This document shows positions 17,937 to 26,267 of a stretch of 44,974 nucleotides of DNA, piece after piece. Each line of letters opens with the position of its first letter. Position 1 is the first letter of the stretch. The notes beneath the pieces are model-generated. The model saw nothing but the letters and a program-made list of their open reading frames with translations. It made no database searches and was not told the DNA's origin. Origin of the DNA: an uncultured Bacteroidia bacterium (GTDB lineage Bacteria; Bacteroidota; Bacteroidia; NS11-12g; UBA9320); assembly GCA_905478335.1 (NCBI GenBank), contig CAJQIC010000008.1, positions 1 through 44,974 on the forward strand. The letters run 5' to 3'. The position numbers and the translations under genes were made by a program.

Positions 17937-18302
17937 ATGAAAAAGATTACACAGGTATTATTCATCGCTTTTATTGCAATTGCTTTTGCAGCATGTAATG
18001 GTGGAGAAAAGAAAGAAGAGTGCAAAGAAGATTGCAAAAAAGAGGAATGCGCAGAAAAACATGGCGAGAAATGCGCTGATGACTGTGAAAAAGAATGTTG
18101 TTCGGACAAGAAAGGTGGCGAAGAAGCTCACGTTTGTGGTGATGACTGTAAAGACGGTTGCACACATAAAACTGAAGAAGCGCATGTTTGTTCTGAAGAG
18201 TGTGGTGATGAATGCGCTCACAAAACAGAAGATGCAGGTACAGAAGAAGGTGATGAAGACGAAGCTCCAGAATCTACCGAAGACGGCGCTGAGCACAGCT
18301 AA
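17937..18302 (+). CDS. Cys-rich acidic lipoprotein with repeated CxxxCxxxC units
   Basis: A 121-residue lipoprotein with lipobox AFAAC (Cys20). The mature part is made of four clusters of cysteines spaced C-x3-C-x3/4-C: 29/33/38, 46/50/54-55, 67/71/75 and 85/89/93. The last two are an 18-residue tandem duplication, HVCGDDCKDGCTHKTEEA (65-82) and HVCSEECGDECAHKTEDA (83-100), each adding two histidines. The tail (101-121) is strongly acidic. Thirteen mature cysteines plus histidines suggest metal binding or redox buffering at the cell surface or periplasm, but no named family is recognised. It has its own probable promoter and a strong terminator directly behind, so it is monocistronic. A lysine-rich frame overlapping it is a shadow. 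Confidence 0.88.
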   Translation: MKKITQVLFIAFIAIAFAACNGGEKKEECKEDCKKEECAEKHGEKCADDCEKECCSDKKGGEEAHVCGDDCKDGCTHKTEEAHVCSEECGDECAHKTEDAGTEEGDEDEAPESTEDGAEHS

Positions 18303-18326
18303 TCAACCTGTTACATATAAAATTTT

Positions 18327-18352
18327 AAAGCCCAATTATTTGGGCTTTTTTT
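18327..18352 (+). terminator. Rho-independent terminator after the Cys-rich lipoprotein
   Basis: AAAGCCCAA (18327-18335) pairs with TTGGGCTTT (18340-18348) across a 4-nt loop and is followed by a T run to 18352. It lies 25 bp after the stop and just before the next gene, whose ATG is at 18363. Confidence 0.88.
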
Positions 18353-18362
18353 GTGTCTCATA

Positions 18363-19121
18363 ATGAACGTGAACAAAATATCGACAGTGATTATCACACT
18401 CAACGAGGAAGCAACAATCGAACGTTGCTTAAACAGTGTGCTTGATATTAGTGACGAAATTTTGGTACTTGACAGCCATAGTACAGACGATACAGCGCGT
18501 ATATGCAAAACATTCAACAAGGTCCGGTTAATACCAACAGACTGGCTTGGTTATAGCAAAACGAAGAACAAAGGTGCGACCCTGGCTAAACATAATTTTA
18601 TTCTGTCTATCGATGCTGATGAGGCCCTAGACCAACTGGCAATAGCGTCTATACAAAAAAGTAAAACGATGGGTTTAGTTGATGCGTATTCCTTCAACCG
18701 CAAGAACTATTTCGGTAAAAAATGGATAAAATACGGGGGTTGGTACCCTGACACAAAGCTTCGACTTTACGACAAAACTACTTGCGCGTGGTCGGGAGAC
18801 TTCGTTCACGAAACACTGCAACTTAGCCATAAAACGGAAACCAAACACCTTTCAGGCAACATTGAACACTTTACGGTATCGGGTAAAAAAGAACACCTAG
18901 AAACGGTGCACAAATACGCACGCCTAGCTGCTAAAAGGGATATAACCCATAGAAAATCAAATAATGGTCTTAAAGCCGGATTAAGTGCATGCACTCACTT
19001 TATCAAAATTTATCTGATAAAACTAGGCTTCTTACATGGCAGCACCGGTTTATGGATTGCACTTAACTCTGCCAAGTCTAAATGGCTACGGTATATCTAT
19101 TGGCAAGAACTAAAGGCATAA
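18363..19121 (+). CDS. Glycosyltransferase family 2 (WaaE/KdtX-like)
   Basis: A 252-residue family 2 glycosyltransferase. The N-terminal GT-A motifs are ISTVIITLNEEATIERCLNSV, ILVLDSHSTDDTARIC, and LSIDADEALD with the metal-binding DxD. The region AYSFNRKNYFGKKWIKYGGWYPDTKLRLYDK and FVHETLQL is characteristic of the WaaE-like subfamily, which adds a sugar to lipopolysaccharide inner core; here the acceptor is unknown. The frame also opens at TTG 18351, but that codon lies in the terminator T run, so ATG 18363 is preferred. It is followed 58 bp later by murB. Confidence 0.9.
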   Translation: MNVNKISTVIITLNEEATIERCLNSVLDISDEILVLDSHSTDDTARICKTFNKVRLIPTDWLGYSKTKNKGATLAKHNFILSIDADEALDQLAIASIQKSKTMGLVDAYSFNRKNYFGKKWIKYGGWYPDTKLRLYDKTTCAWSGDFVHETLQLSHKTETKHLSGNIEHFTVSGKKEHLETVHKYARLAAKRDITHRKSNNGLKAGLSACTHFIKIYLIKLGFLHGSTGLWIALNSAKSKWLRYIYWQELKA

Positions 19122-19179
19122 ACAAATTTGAGTCTATATGGCTAATGTGTGATGATTAGCACAGATATTTGCCAACCGA

Positions 19180-20193
19180 ATGAAGAAAGAATTCAACAAA
19201 AACCTTGCAGACCTCAACACATTTGGGATGTCAATCACTGCCAAGGAGTTTGTTCCAGTTACATCAGCCGACCAAGTCAAAGAGTTGGTGAAAAATTCCG
19301 TTTTCAAATCACCTTTTTTCATCTTAGGCGGAGGAAGTAACGTTCTATTTACCAATGACTTCGAAGGGACGGTTATCAAAAATGAGATCAAAGGAATCCA
19401 TTTGATAACAGAAACCGAAAAAGACGTTACCATTCACGTTGGCGCAGGAGAAAACTGGCACGAAACCGTGTTGTACACCATTGATCAAAACTGGGGAGGG
19501 ATAGAAAATTTGTCGCTGATACCTGGTTGTGTGGGCGCATCTCCGATTCAAAATATTGGCGCATATGGCGTAGAACTGAAAGATGTTTTGACACAGGTAT
19601 ACTTCATCGACTTAGAATCTGGCGAGGAGCGCTCGTTGTCGAATACGGAGTGCCACTTTGGGTATCGAAACAGTGTTTTTAAACATGAATTAAAAAACAA
19701 AGTGTTTATCACAGGCATCGACTTGTGTCTTTCAAAACAGCACAGTTTGCAACTTACCTACGGTGCAATTATGGATCAACTTTCGAGTGCCGGTATAGAT
19801 AATCCAACGATTAAAGATGTAAGCAATGCCGTCATCGAAATTCGCCAGAGCAAATTGCCCGACCCTCGTGTACTGGGAAACTCCGGAAGTTTCTTTAAAA
19901 ACCCGGTCATTCCAAAATCTTTGTTTGACGAAATAAAAAAGTCCAATCCAGATTTAAGAAGCTACCCCGCTGGAGACTCACATGTGAAAATTGCGGCTGG
20001 TTGGTTAATAGAGAAATGCGGTTGGAAAGGGAAAAAAATTGGCAATACCGGTAGTCATGCAAAACAAGCGCTAGTGCTTGTCAATTATGGTGGAGCAAGC
20101 GGTTCTGAAGTACTTGGTCTTGCTAAAGAAATTATACGTTCGGTGAAAGAAACATTTAACGTAATCTTAGAGCCAGAAGTTAATATAGTGTAA
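19180..20193 (+). CDS. murB: UDP-N-acetylenolpyruvoylglucosamine reductase MurB
   Basis: MurB reduces the enolpyruvyl group of UDP-GlcNAc-enolpyruvate with NADPH to make UDP-MurNAc, an early cytoplasmic step of peptidoglycan synthesis. The 337-residue protein has the FAD-binding segment FILGGGSNVLFTNDFEG, the core GCVGASPIQNIGAYGVELKDV, the catalytic serine in GNSGSFFKNPV, and the C-terminal domain with AAGWLIEKCGWKGKKIG and HAKQALVLVN. It is the type I length (Escherichia coli-like). Its stop overlaps the next start (TAATG). A 6-bp inverted repeat (GCTAAT/ATTAGC, 19141-19160) lies upstream. Confidence 0.97.
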   Translation: MKKEFNKNLADLNTFGMSITAKEFVPVTSADQVKELVKNSVFKSPFFILGGGSNVLFTNDFEGTVIKNEIKGIHLITETEKDVTIHVGAGENWHETVLYTIDQNWGGIENLSLIPGCVGASPIQNIGAYGVELKDVLTQVYFIDLESGEERSLSNTECHFGYRNSVFKHELKNKVFITGIDLCLSKQHSLQLTYGAIMDQLSSAGIDNPTIKDVSNAVIEIRQSKLPDPRVLGNSGSFFKNPVIPKSLFDEIKKSNPDLRSYPAGDSHVKIAAGWLIEKCGWKGKKIGNTGSHAKQALVLVNYGGASGSEVLGLAKEIIRSVKETFNVILEPEVNIV

Positions 20194-20882
20194 TGTCATA
20201 CAACGTTTCAAAATCAATTATTTACGAAGACAATCACCTAATTGCGGTCAATAAACCTGCTGGCATTTTGGTCCAAGGAGATGTTACTGGCGACCCCTGT
20301 TTAAGTGATTACATCAAAGCCTACATTCGAAAGAAGTACAACAAACCTGGAGAGGCTTACCTTGGTACAATTCACAGACTCGATCGACCCGTTAGCGGTG
20401 TTATCATTTTTGCAAAGACCTCTAAAGCCTTGACTCGCATGAACAAGATGATGCAAGACCACAGCATCAAAAAGACATACTACGCACTTTTGCAGAAAAA
20501 GCCACGCAAATTGTCGGAGGATTTAACACATTGGTTGGTCAAGATGGAAGACAAGAACATATCAAGAGCACACGACAAGGAAGTAAAGCGCTCAAAGAAA
20601 TGTATGTTGACTTACAATTATCTGGGTACTGCCAATCACAAGTTTTTGATTCAAGTGAATCTTAAAACAGGCAGATCTCATCAGATAAGAGCTCAAATGG
20701 CAAAAATTGGTTTCCCTATATCAGGAGACCTAAAATATGGCAGCCGAAAAGGCAAAGGAAGCTTCATCTATTTGCATGCCAAAAGTTTGGAGTTTATCCA
20801 TCCAGTGAAAAAAGAAAAATTACTTTTGCAATGTCCATTACCCGATGAAGAAAATTGGAATTTCTTTAGAGATTTTGGATAA
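20193..20882 (+). CDS. RluA-family pseudouridine synthase
   Basis: A 229-residue RluA-family enzyme lacking an S4 domain. Motifs are DNHLIAVNKPAGILVQGD, the catalytic segment IHRLDRPVSGVIIFAKTSKAL with Asp64, and LKTGRSHQIRAQMAKIGFPISGD. The RNA target (rRNA or tRNA) cannot be told from sequence; the compact form resembles RluA/TruC-like enzymes. It shares one base with the murB stop, so translation is probably coupled. Confidence 0.93.
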   Translation: MSYNVSKSIIYEDNHLIAVNKPAGILVQGDVTGDPCLSDYIKAYIRKKYNKPGEAYLGTIHRLDRPVSGVIIFAKTSKALTRMNKMMQDHSIKKTYYALLQKKPRKLSEDLTHWLVKMEDKNISRAHDKEVKRSKKCMLTYNYLGTANHKFLIQVNLKTGRSHQIRAQMAKIGFPISGDLKYGSRKGKGSFIYLHAKSLEFIHPVKKEKLLLQCPLPDEENWNFFRDFG

Positions 20883-20927
20883 AAATATTGCCCAAATATT
20901 GGGTTTACAGTTAATTAAAATTTGAAA

Positions 20928-22550
20928 ATGAACGGATTTTTTAAGGTACCAACACCAAAAAATGAACGTGTACGTGATTACGTACCTGGAAGCGATGAAG
21001 TAAACAACTTGAAAGCAAAGCTTGCAGAAATGCGCAGTGAACAACGTGATGTTCCTATGTATATTGGCGGAGAAGAGGTGAGAACAGGCAACACTGGAAC
21101 AATGCACCCACCCCATGACCACAAGCATGTATTGGGTCAATTTCACCGTGGCGACAAAACACACGTGGCTTCGGCCATTGATGCTGCTCTAGAAGCAAAA
21201 GACGCATGGGCCAATTTGAGTTGGGAAAATAGAGCGACTATCTTTTTGAAAGCGGCAGATTTGATCGCTGGAGAATATAGAAATGAAATTAATGCAGCAA
21301 CGATGCTTTGCCAAAGTAAAAACTGTTATCAGGCAGAGATTGATGCGGCTTGTGAGCTTATTGATTTTTTAAGGTTTAACGTGCAATACGTAACACAGCT
21401 TTATGCTGAACAACCACCAGAAAACAGCCCTGGTGTTTGGAATAAGTTAGAATACCGTCCGTTAGAAGGGTTCGTATTCGCCTTAACCCCATTTAATTTT
21501 ACTGCCATTGCAGCAAACTTACCAGGAACGCCTGCGTTGATGGGTAACACTGTGGTTTGGAAACCAGCAGAATCACAAATTTATTCTGCGCACGTTATTA
21601 TGAAGGTGTTTAAGGAAGCTGGATTACCTGATGGCGTAATAAATCTAGTGTATGTAAGCGGTCCCGACACCGGTGACGTAGTATTTAAGCATCGCGATTT
21701 TGCAGGTCTACATTTCACTGGCTCTACAGGTGTATTTAGACACTTATGGCAAGAAATCGGAGCAAACATTGCCAAATACAGAACCTACCCAAGAATCGTG
21801 GGAGAAACAGGCGGTAAGGATTTTGTTATGGTACACAAGTCATCGAATGCAGACCAAGTAGCTACAGCATTGGCACGTGGCGCATTTGAATTTCAAGGTC
21901 AAAAATGTTCGGCAGCAAGTCGTGCATACATTCCTAGTAATCTTTGGCCTGATGTTAAAGACATGTTGGTGTCGATGATGAAGGAAATGAAAATGGGACC
22001 CACAGAAGACTTTAGTAATTTCATCAATGCAGTTATTGACGAAAAAGCGTTTGACAAAATTGCTTCATTCATCACTCAAGCTAAAGAAGATGGTGTTGAG
22101 ATAATAGCTGGTGGAAACTTTGATAAATCTGAAGGTTATTTTATTGAACCAACTGTTATTGTTGCCAACGATCCAAAATACCGAACGATGTGCGAAGAAA
22201 TTTTCGGTCCTGTATTAACCATTCACGTCTACGACGAGGACAAATACGAAGAGACCTTAGACCTAGTGGACGCAACAAGCGAATACGCACTTACAGGTAG
22301 TATTTTCGCAAAAGACAGATATGCTGTTGAGTTAGGAACAGTTAAACTACGCAATGCCGCTGGAAACTTTTACATCAACGACAAACCAACAGGGGCTGTA
22401 GTAGGCCAGCAACCTTTTGGCGGTGCTAGAGGGTCAGGAACCAACGACAAAGCTGGTGCAAAGGCAAACTTAATGCGTTGGACGAGCATGAGAACGATTA
22501 AAGAAACGTTCAATGCTCCGAAACACTTTGCATATCCATTCCACCTGTAA
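20928..22550 (+). CDS. pruA: L-glutamate gamma-semialdehyde dehydrogenase PruA
   Basis: This 540-residue aldehyde dehydrogenase oxidises delta-1-pyrroline-5-carboxylate (as glutamate semialdehyde) to glutamate with NAD+, the second step of proline catabolism. The catalytic cysteine is Cys327 in FQGQKCSAASR; the general base lies in RIVGETGGKDF; the LEGFVFALTPFNFTAIAANLPG segment is the PruA-type core. The length and N-terminus fit the monofunctional enzyme. A TTG at 20922 is also in frame, but ATG at 20928 gives the usual MNGFFKVPTPKNE. No putA is adjacent. A strong terminator follows. Confidence 0.96.
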   Translation: MNGFFKVPTPKNERVRDYVPGSDEVNNLKAKLAEMRSEQRDVPMYIGGEEVRTGNTGTMHPPHDHKHVLGQFHRGDKTHVASAIDAALEAKDAWANLSWENRATIFLKAADLIAGEYRNEINAATMLCQSKNCYQAEIDAACELIDFLRFNVQYVTQLYAEQPPENSPGVWNKLEYRPLEGFVFALTPFNFTAIAANLPGTPALMGNTVVWKPAESQIYSAHVIMKVFKEAGLPDGVINLVYVSGPDTGDVVFKHRDFAGLHFTGSTGVFRHLWQEIGANIAKYRTYPRIVGETGGKDFVMVHKSSNADQVATALARGAFEFQGQKCSAASRAYIPSNLWPDVKDMLVSMMKEMKMGPTEDFSNFINAVIDEKAFDKIASFITQAKEDGVEIIAGGNFDKSEGYFIEPTVIVANDPKYRTMCEEIFGPVLTIHVYDEDKYEETLDLVDATSEYALTGSIFAKDRYAVELGTVKLRNAAGNFYINDKPTGAVVGQQPFGGARGSGTNDKAGAKANLMRWTSMRTIKETFNAPKHFAYPFHL

Positions 22551-22640
22551 TAAATAGAGAATAATTCCCATATTGGGACTTATTCCAATTTTGTGTCAGC
22601 TATAGGATTAGTGAAATAACACAGTCCAATATTAGCGCCT

Positions 22641-22684
22641 AAAATCCGTAACACATTGTAAAACAAAATGTTACGGATTTTTTT
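22641..22684 (+). terminator. Rho-independent terminator after pruA
   Basis: AAAATCCGTAACA (22641-22653) pairs perfectly with TGTTACGGATTTT (22669-22681), with a 15-nt loop and a continuing T run. It isolates the pruA unit from the gldL-like locus. Confidence 0.88.
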
Positions 22685-22789
22685 ATGCTTAATGATTTGT
22701 CCAGAAAAATGCGGTTCCTTCTCGTCTGGCATATTCGTTGCATTTAACATATCGATTAGTTACAACTTTAAAACTGAAATCGATAACAA

Positions 22790-23143
22790 ATGCGAAAATT
22801 CGATCTACTAAACTTCTTCTATGGGTTAGGTGCTGCTATTATACTCATTGCAGCCTTGTTTAAATTTCTCGGACTTGAAGGAGCAGACGCCCTATTTATT
22901 GTTGGCCTTGTTGGTGAAGCAATAATTTTCTTGATTTCAGGTGCCCAACCAATTTTTAAGCATCAACCTTATAAGTGGGAGCGCTTATTTCCACAATTAC
23001 AAAAGGAAGATGACGACATAGAAACGGTTGAAGTAACTATTGATGGCGCTGAAGCTACCCAAGAGCAACAAATTCAACAAATCATCCAATCCATAATTGG
23101 ATTAAACAATTCTGTTGAAAATCTAAATAATGCAACCCAATGA
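22790..23143 (+). CDS. gldL: GldL-like motor subunit, cut by an in-frame TGA
   Basis: The 117 residues before the stop contain the two-helix GldL membrane domain: FFYGLGAAIILIAALFKFLG (TM1), then GADALFIVGLVGEAIIFLISGAQP (TM2), with Lys25 and Glu43 as likely equivalents of the paired charged residues used for proton transfer in GldL. After Pro54 a cytoplasmic acidic, Gln-rich helix follows. GldL and GldM form a proton-driven inner-membrane motor for type IX secretion and gliding. GldL is usually above 200 residues. Translation stops at TGA 23141-23143, but the same frame stays open for 49 more codons (23144-23290), encoding a coiled-coil-like tail that ends 5 bp before gldM. This looks like a nonsense mutation or readthrough. 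No gldK precedes it, so it is probably a paralogue rather than the canonical T9SS gldL. Confidence 0.8.
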   Translation: MRKFDLLNFFYGLGAAIILIAALFKFLGLEGADALFIVGLVGEAIIFLISGAQPIFKHQPYKWERLFPQLQKEDDDIETVEVTIDGAEATQEQQIQQIIQSIIGLNNSVENLNNATQ

Positions 23144-23290
23144 CTAACAACTTACGTGGATAAGCTAGAAACCAATTATGAAATGGTGAATAGCTCGACG
23201 TTAGACTATCATAAAGAAATAAACAGCCTTAAAATTAAGATTGCTTCGGCAAACGATAAATTAAAGGAATTTGAAAATTATAAATTTTAA
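23144..23290 (+). pseudogene. Remainder of gldL-like frame after the in-frame TGA
   Basis: This is in the same frame as the preceding GldL-like gene and encodes 48 residues, LTTYVDKLETNYEMVNSS through KIASANDKLKEFENYKF, before TAA at 23288-23290. Its helical heptad-like character matches the region just before the TGA, and its stop lies 5 bp before the gldM ATG. No start codon with family support lies inside. It is therefore most simply the C-terminal part of the same gene; readthrough would give 166 residues. Confidence 0.7.
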
Positions 23291-23295
23291 TTGCC

Positions 23296-24987
23296 ATGTT
23301 TGAATCTAGTGCTCAAAGACTGAGACAGAAGGCAATTAACCTTCTATATCTCATATTTCTGGCGATGATTTTTACATACATCTCGTCAGATTTCGTGGAC
23401 GCAGTGCAAAAAAGTGATCAGACCACTTCTGTACTCGGACGTCAAGTAGAAATACAAACCAATAGGTATAACCTTGTGGTGCTTAATCACCTCAAAAATG
23501 ATAGTGCAACATATGCCAGGACCAAACATAGAATCGCTTCTATTGATGACAAGACAAATACCCAGCTCGACTTCATTGATAGTCTAAAGTTTGCTTTGAT
23601 TGCAAAAGAAGGCTTTAACCCCTTTGGATATTTCAAAGGAGGGAAGCGCGAGGTTTTCTCTAACGAATTAATGATCGAAGGGCAGCAAGCTAAACGTTTG
23701 TTTGACAGACTCAAAGAATATAAACTAGACATTAGCCAATTTGTTGAAGCCTCACAAGTGGATCAACTGGACACGATAATGCCATTGACTAGTTTTCAGT
23801 ATAAATCAGACGGACAACTTATTGAATCTGAAAAATTCTACTTCTCGAAACACCCACTTACCGTATCGGTCATGAACCTGACTATGTTTAGAAGTCAGAT
23901 TGAACTGATACGTAGCTTCATCTTCAATACAACTGTAAGTGAGGCGATTAGCGAATCGAGCTATCCAATACCGACGCCCTTATCTAGGGTGTTAACAGCT
24001 TCTGATGCGTTAGGTTCTAAAGATTACATTCCTATTTTCTTAGATCAAGTGAATTGGGACTCTATTGTACTTAATGAGAAATTGTTAAAAAACAAACAGA
24101 GAGAAAACCAGATAAAAGAAGACAAACAAAACGAAGAACAGAAACATGCTGTAACCATTGAGTCGTTAAGTGACTCTGTTTATGCGGTGGGTAAACCAGT
24201 GCGATTCAATTTTGGATTTGACACAGAAACAAACAAACCGGTGAACATTTCCTTAACAGATCCAAATGGTGAAGAGAAAAGCTACGCACTTAATGCACCA
24301 GGTACCTTCCTATTCGTTCCTGAAATAAAAGGATATTACACGCTTCGGTTTAACAATACTGTTGTTTCTGGAAGAAAAAACTTAAAGGTGTTAGATCTTA
24401 AGCCAATTCTAGAATCTGGTCAAATGGGAACCTTATATGTAGGCTTAAACAACCAGCTCAATTTAAGAACTGCGGAGTTTGAAGATACAGAAGGTTTGCA
24501 AGCCAGAATCTCTAAAGGTCAAATACTTAAAAAAGGCAAGAGCTTCTATGCTCGTGTGAACGAAGAAGGACAAGTTCGAGTGGAGGTTTTTGCTAAAATG
24601 CCTTACGGATTCGTCAGAATCGCAGACAAACAATACGTTGTTAGAAAACTAAATCCACCTATTGCTACGCTCAATGGCATAAGTAAATCAACCATTGCCA
24701 AAGTTAGTGAGTTGGCCAAATCAAAAGCATTGAGCATCAAGTCTGATGAATTTTTGGTGGAAGAACAATATTACATTTCAAGCTTTGAAATGACCATCAT
24801 TTACAACGACCACACCGCCATTCTTAGACCTATACCAAATATAGGTAACTCACTGAATAGCAGTATCTTATATGCAATAAGTAAAGCGACAGCAGGTGAC
24901 ATTATTATGTTCACCAAAATTAAGGCGAAATCGTCGTTGGGAACGGATATTGAACTGCAACCGCTTACGTATTCAGTAACTAATTAA
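23296..24987 (+). CDS. gldM: GldM-like motor protein
   Basis: A 563-residue GldM homologue (canonical about 515). The N-terminus has the GldM pattern of basic residues before a single membrane helix, RLRQKAINLLYLIFLAMIF (about 8-26), followed by a periplasmic dimer made of several beta-sandwich domains (D1-D4); a charged, Gln/Lys-rich linker occurs at about 270-290 (NKQRENQIKEDKQNEEQK). The segment YAVGKPVRFNFGFDTETNKPVNISL begins the C-terminal domains. GldM dimers sit in the GldL pentamer and transmit motion to the outer membrane. Here the next genes are not gldN but a beta-helix/beta-barrel pair, so the partner differs from that in classic T9SS. Confidence 0.85.
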   Translation: MFESSAQRLRQKAINLLYLIFLAMIFTYISSDFVDAVQKSDQTTSVLGRQVEIQTNRYNLVVLNHLKNDSATYARTKHRIASIDDKTNTQLDFIDSLKFALIAKEGFNPFGYFKGGKREVFSNELMIEGQQAKRLFDRLKEYKLDISQFVEASQVDQLDTIMPLTSFQYKSDGQLIESEKFYFSKHPLTVSVMNLTMFRSQIELIRSFIFNTTVSEAISESSYPIPTPLSRVLTASDALGSKDYIPIFLDQVNWDSIVLNEKLLKNKQRENQIKEDKQNEEQKHAVTIESLSDSVYAVGKPVRFNFGFDTETNKPVNISLTDPNGEEKSYALNAPGTFLFVPEIKGYYTLRFNNTVVSGRKNLKVLDLKPILESGQMGTLYVGLNNQLNLRTAEFEDTEGLQARISKGQILKKGKSFYARVNEEGQVRVEVFAKMPYGFVRIADKQYVVRKLNPPIATLNGISKSTIAKVSELAKSKALSIKSDEFLVEEQYYISSFEMTIIYNDHTAILRPIPNIGNSLNSSILYAISKATAGDIIMFTKIKAKSSLGTDIELQPLTYSVTN

Positions 24988-24989
24988 TA

Positions 24990-26267
24990 ATGATCACAAT
25001 GAAAAAGATAAAATGTAAAATAGCACATGGCACTTTTTGGGCGATCATTATGATTGTGACCATTGGAAGCGCAAGCGGACAAACAATGAAAAGCTTCCCC
25101 AAAATTGTTGAATCAAACATGACCTTGGACTCCGGAGACTATGTTGTAAAAGGAAATAACATCGTCCGTTCGACAGTGACCCTTTCTTTGCGATCTGGAA
25201 CTGCGTTGTACTTCACTGAAAACGCAGTGATTCAAGTTAAGGGCGGACTAAATATTAAGGGTAAGGCTGGAGACTTTGTTACCGTAACAAGTGTTAACAC
25301 CAACAAACCTGGAATGGGATTCGCCATTCACCAAGAAAGTGATAAAGCCATAGATATTAATTACGCCGACTTTAAGGAACTAAAAAGACCCCTAAAATTT
25401 GAGCGTTACTGGTTGCGACCATCTGTAACCATATCCAATTCCATGTTTCACAAATTAAACCACGGTGTTTATTTTGAAATTCAAGAGATAGACAAGATTC
25501 TAATTCGCAATCCACTAACAGTCAACATTACTGGAAATACGTTCTCAAACAATACCGGAAGTTTGATGATTTCTGACGCTGCATGGGAACAGTTGCACAT
25601 CAACATAACCAACAATGTATTTTCACGTAATGAGTTTATAGGCAGGGAGTTAAACGGCATATTCACCATACCGTTGTTCCTCAACTACAATGAAAAAGAA
25701 GGTCAACTCAAACAGCCATCGATTAAAGATAATAGCATTAGTTACAACTATGTTGGATTAATCGGATACGATACCGTTGAATTTCTACCTGTATACTTAA
25801 CCGCAGTAGGTTCTGCCGACAAATTGGATATTTCGGATAATTACTATGGTGTTAATGCCGATAAATACTTGGAGATTAATTCTGAAATCATTCACTCGTC
25901 ACAGCGAGCTCCTTTTATTGAATATTCAACACTTTACTCCAAACCTTTGGAATCCAATAATGGTCACATCTACAAGGTTGGTGTAAACGGCGTTCAAGTG
26001 GACAATCCAAACTACGATCTTCGCATTGATCAGTTCACCGATGTTGTTGAGCTCATTGGAAATAAGGCTGCGTTACCCTCACCATCATTTGATGTTACTT
26101 ACATCTATTTGGACGATGACACGTTAAGGCGCTACCAACTCAATCATAGGTTGGAATTTCTGAACGGAAACCTTAAAACGAAGTTGTATTTGGAAGATAA
26201 GATTCTTAAGAAATTCGAAAATGGATATTTAGAAGTTACTGGTATTGGTAGATCAAAATGGATTTGA
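24990..26267 (+). CDS. Secreted beta-helix protein, probably N-terminal part of a frameshifted beta-helix/beta-barrel protein
   Basis: The 425-residue product begins with a signal peptide (about 1-31, ending SASGQ). Residues about 60-300 repeat short beta-strand patterns (SNSMFHKLNHGVYFE, ITGNTFSNNTGSLMISD, ITNNVFSRNEF, IKDNSISYNYVGLIG, ISDNYYGVNADKY) typical of right-handed parallel beta-helices. It is 2 bp after gldM and in place of gldN. The final residues (IGRSKWI) are out of character, and the next frame, overlapping by 23 bp, encodes an outer-membrane barrel without a signal peptide. I infer one ancestral protein split by a +1 frame change between 26233 and 26265. The alternative is two separate genes. 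Confidence 0.75.
   Translation: MITMKKIKCKIAHGTFWAIIMIVTIGSASGQTMKSFPKIVESNMTLDSGDYVVKGNNIVRSTVTLSLRSGTALYFTENAVIQVKGGLNIKGKAGDFVTVTSVNTNKPGMGFAIHQESDKAIDINYADFKELKRPLKFERYWLRPSVTISNSMFHKLNHGVYFEIQEIDKILIRNPLTVNITGNTFSNNTGSLMISDAAWEQLHINITNNVFSRNEFIGRELNGIFTIPLFLNYNEKEGQLKQPSIKDNSISYNYVGLIGYDTVEFLPVYLTAVGSADKLDISDNYYGVNADKYLEINSEIIHSSQRAPFIEYSTLYSKPLESNNGHIYKVGVNGVQVDNPNYDLRIDQFTDVVELIGNKAALPSPSFDVTYIYLDDDTLRRYQLNHRLEFLNGNLKTKLYLEDKILKKFENGYLEVTGIGRSKWI

Noticed and set aside
17974-18363. 129-codon lysine-rich frame overlapping the Cys-rich lipoprotein
   Set aside because: It is a frame shadow of the repetitive GAA/AAA-rich coding sequence and reads through the terminator; the lipoprotein frame has a signal peptide, lipobox and promoter.
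19141-19160. GCTAAT/ATTAGC inverted repeat upstream of murB as terminator
   Set aside because: The stem is only 6 bp with an 8-nt loop and no T run; at most a weak operator candidate.
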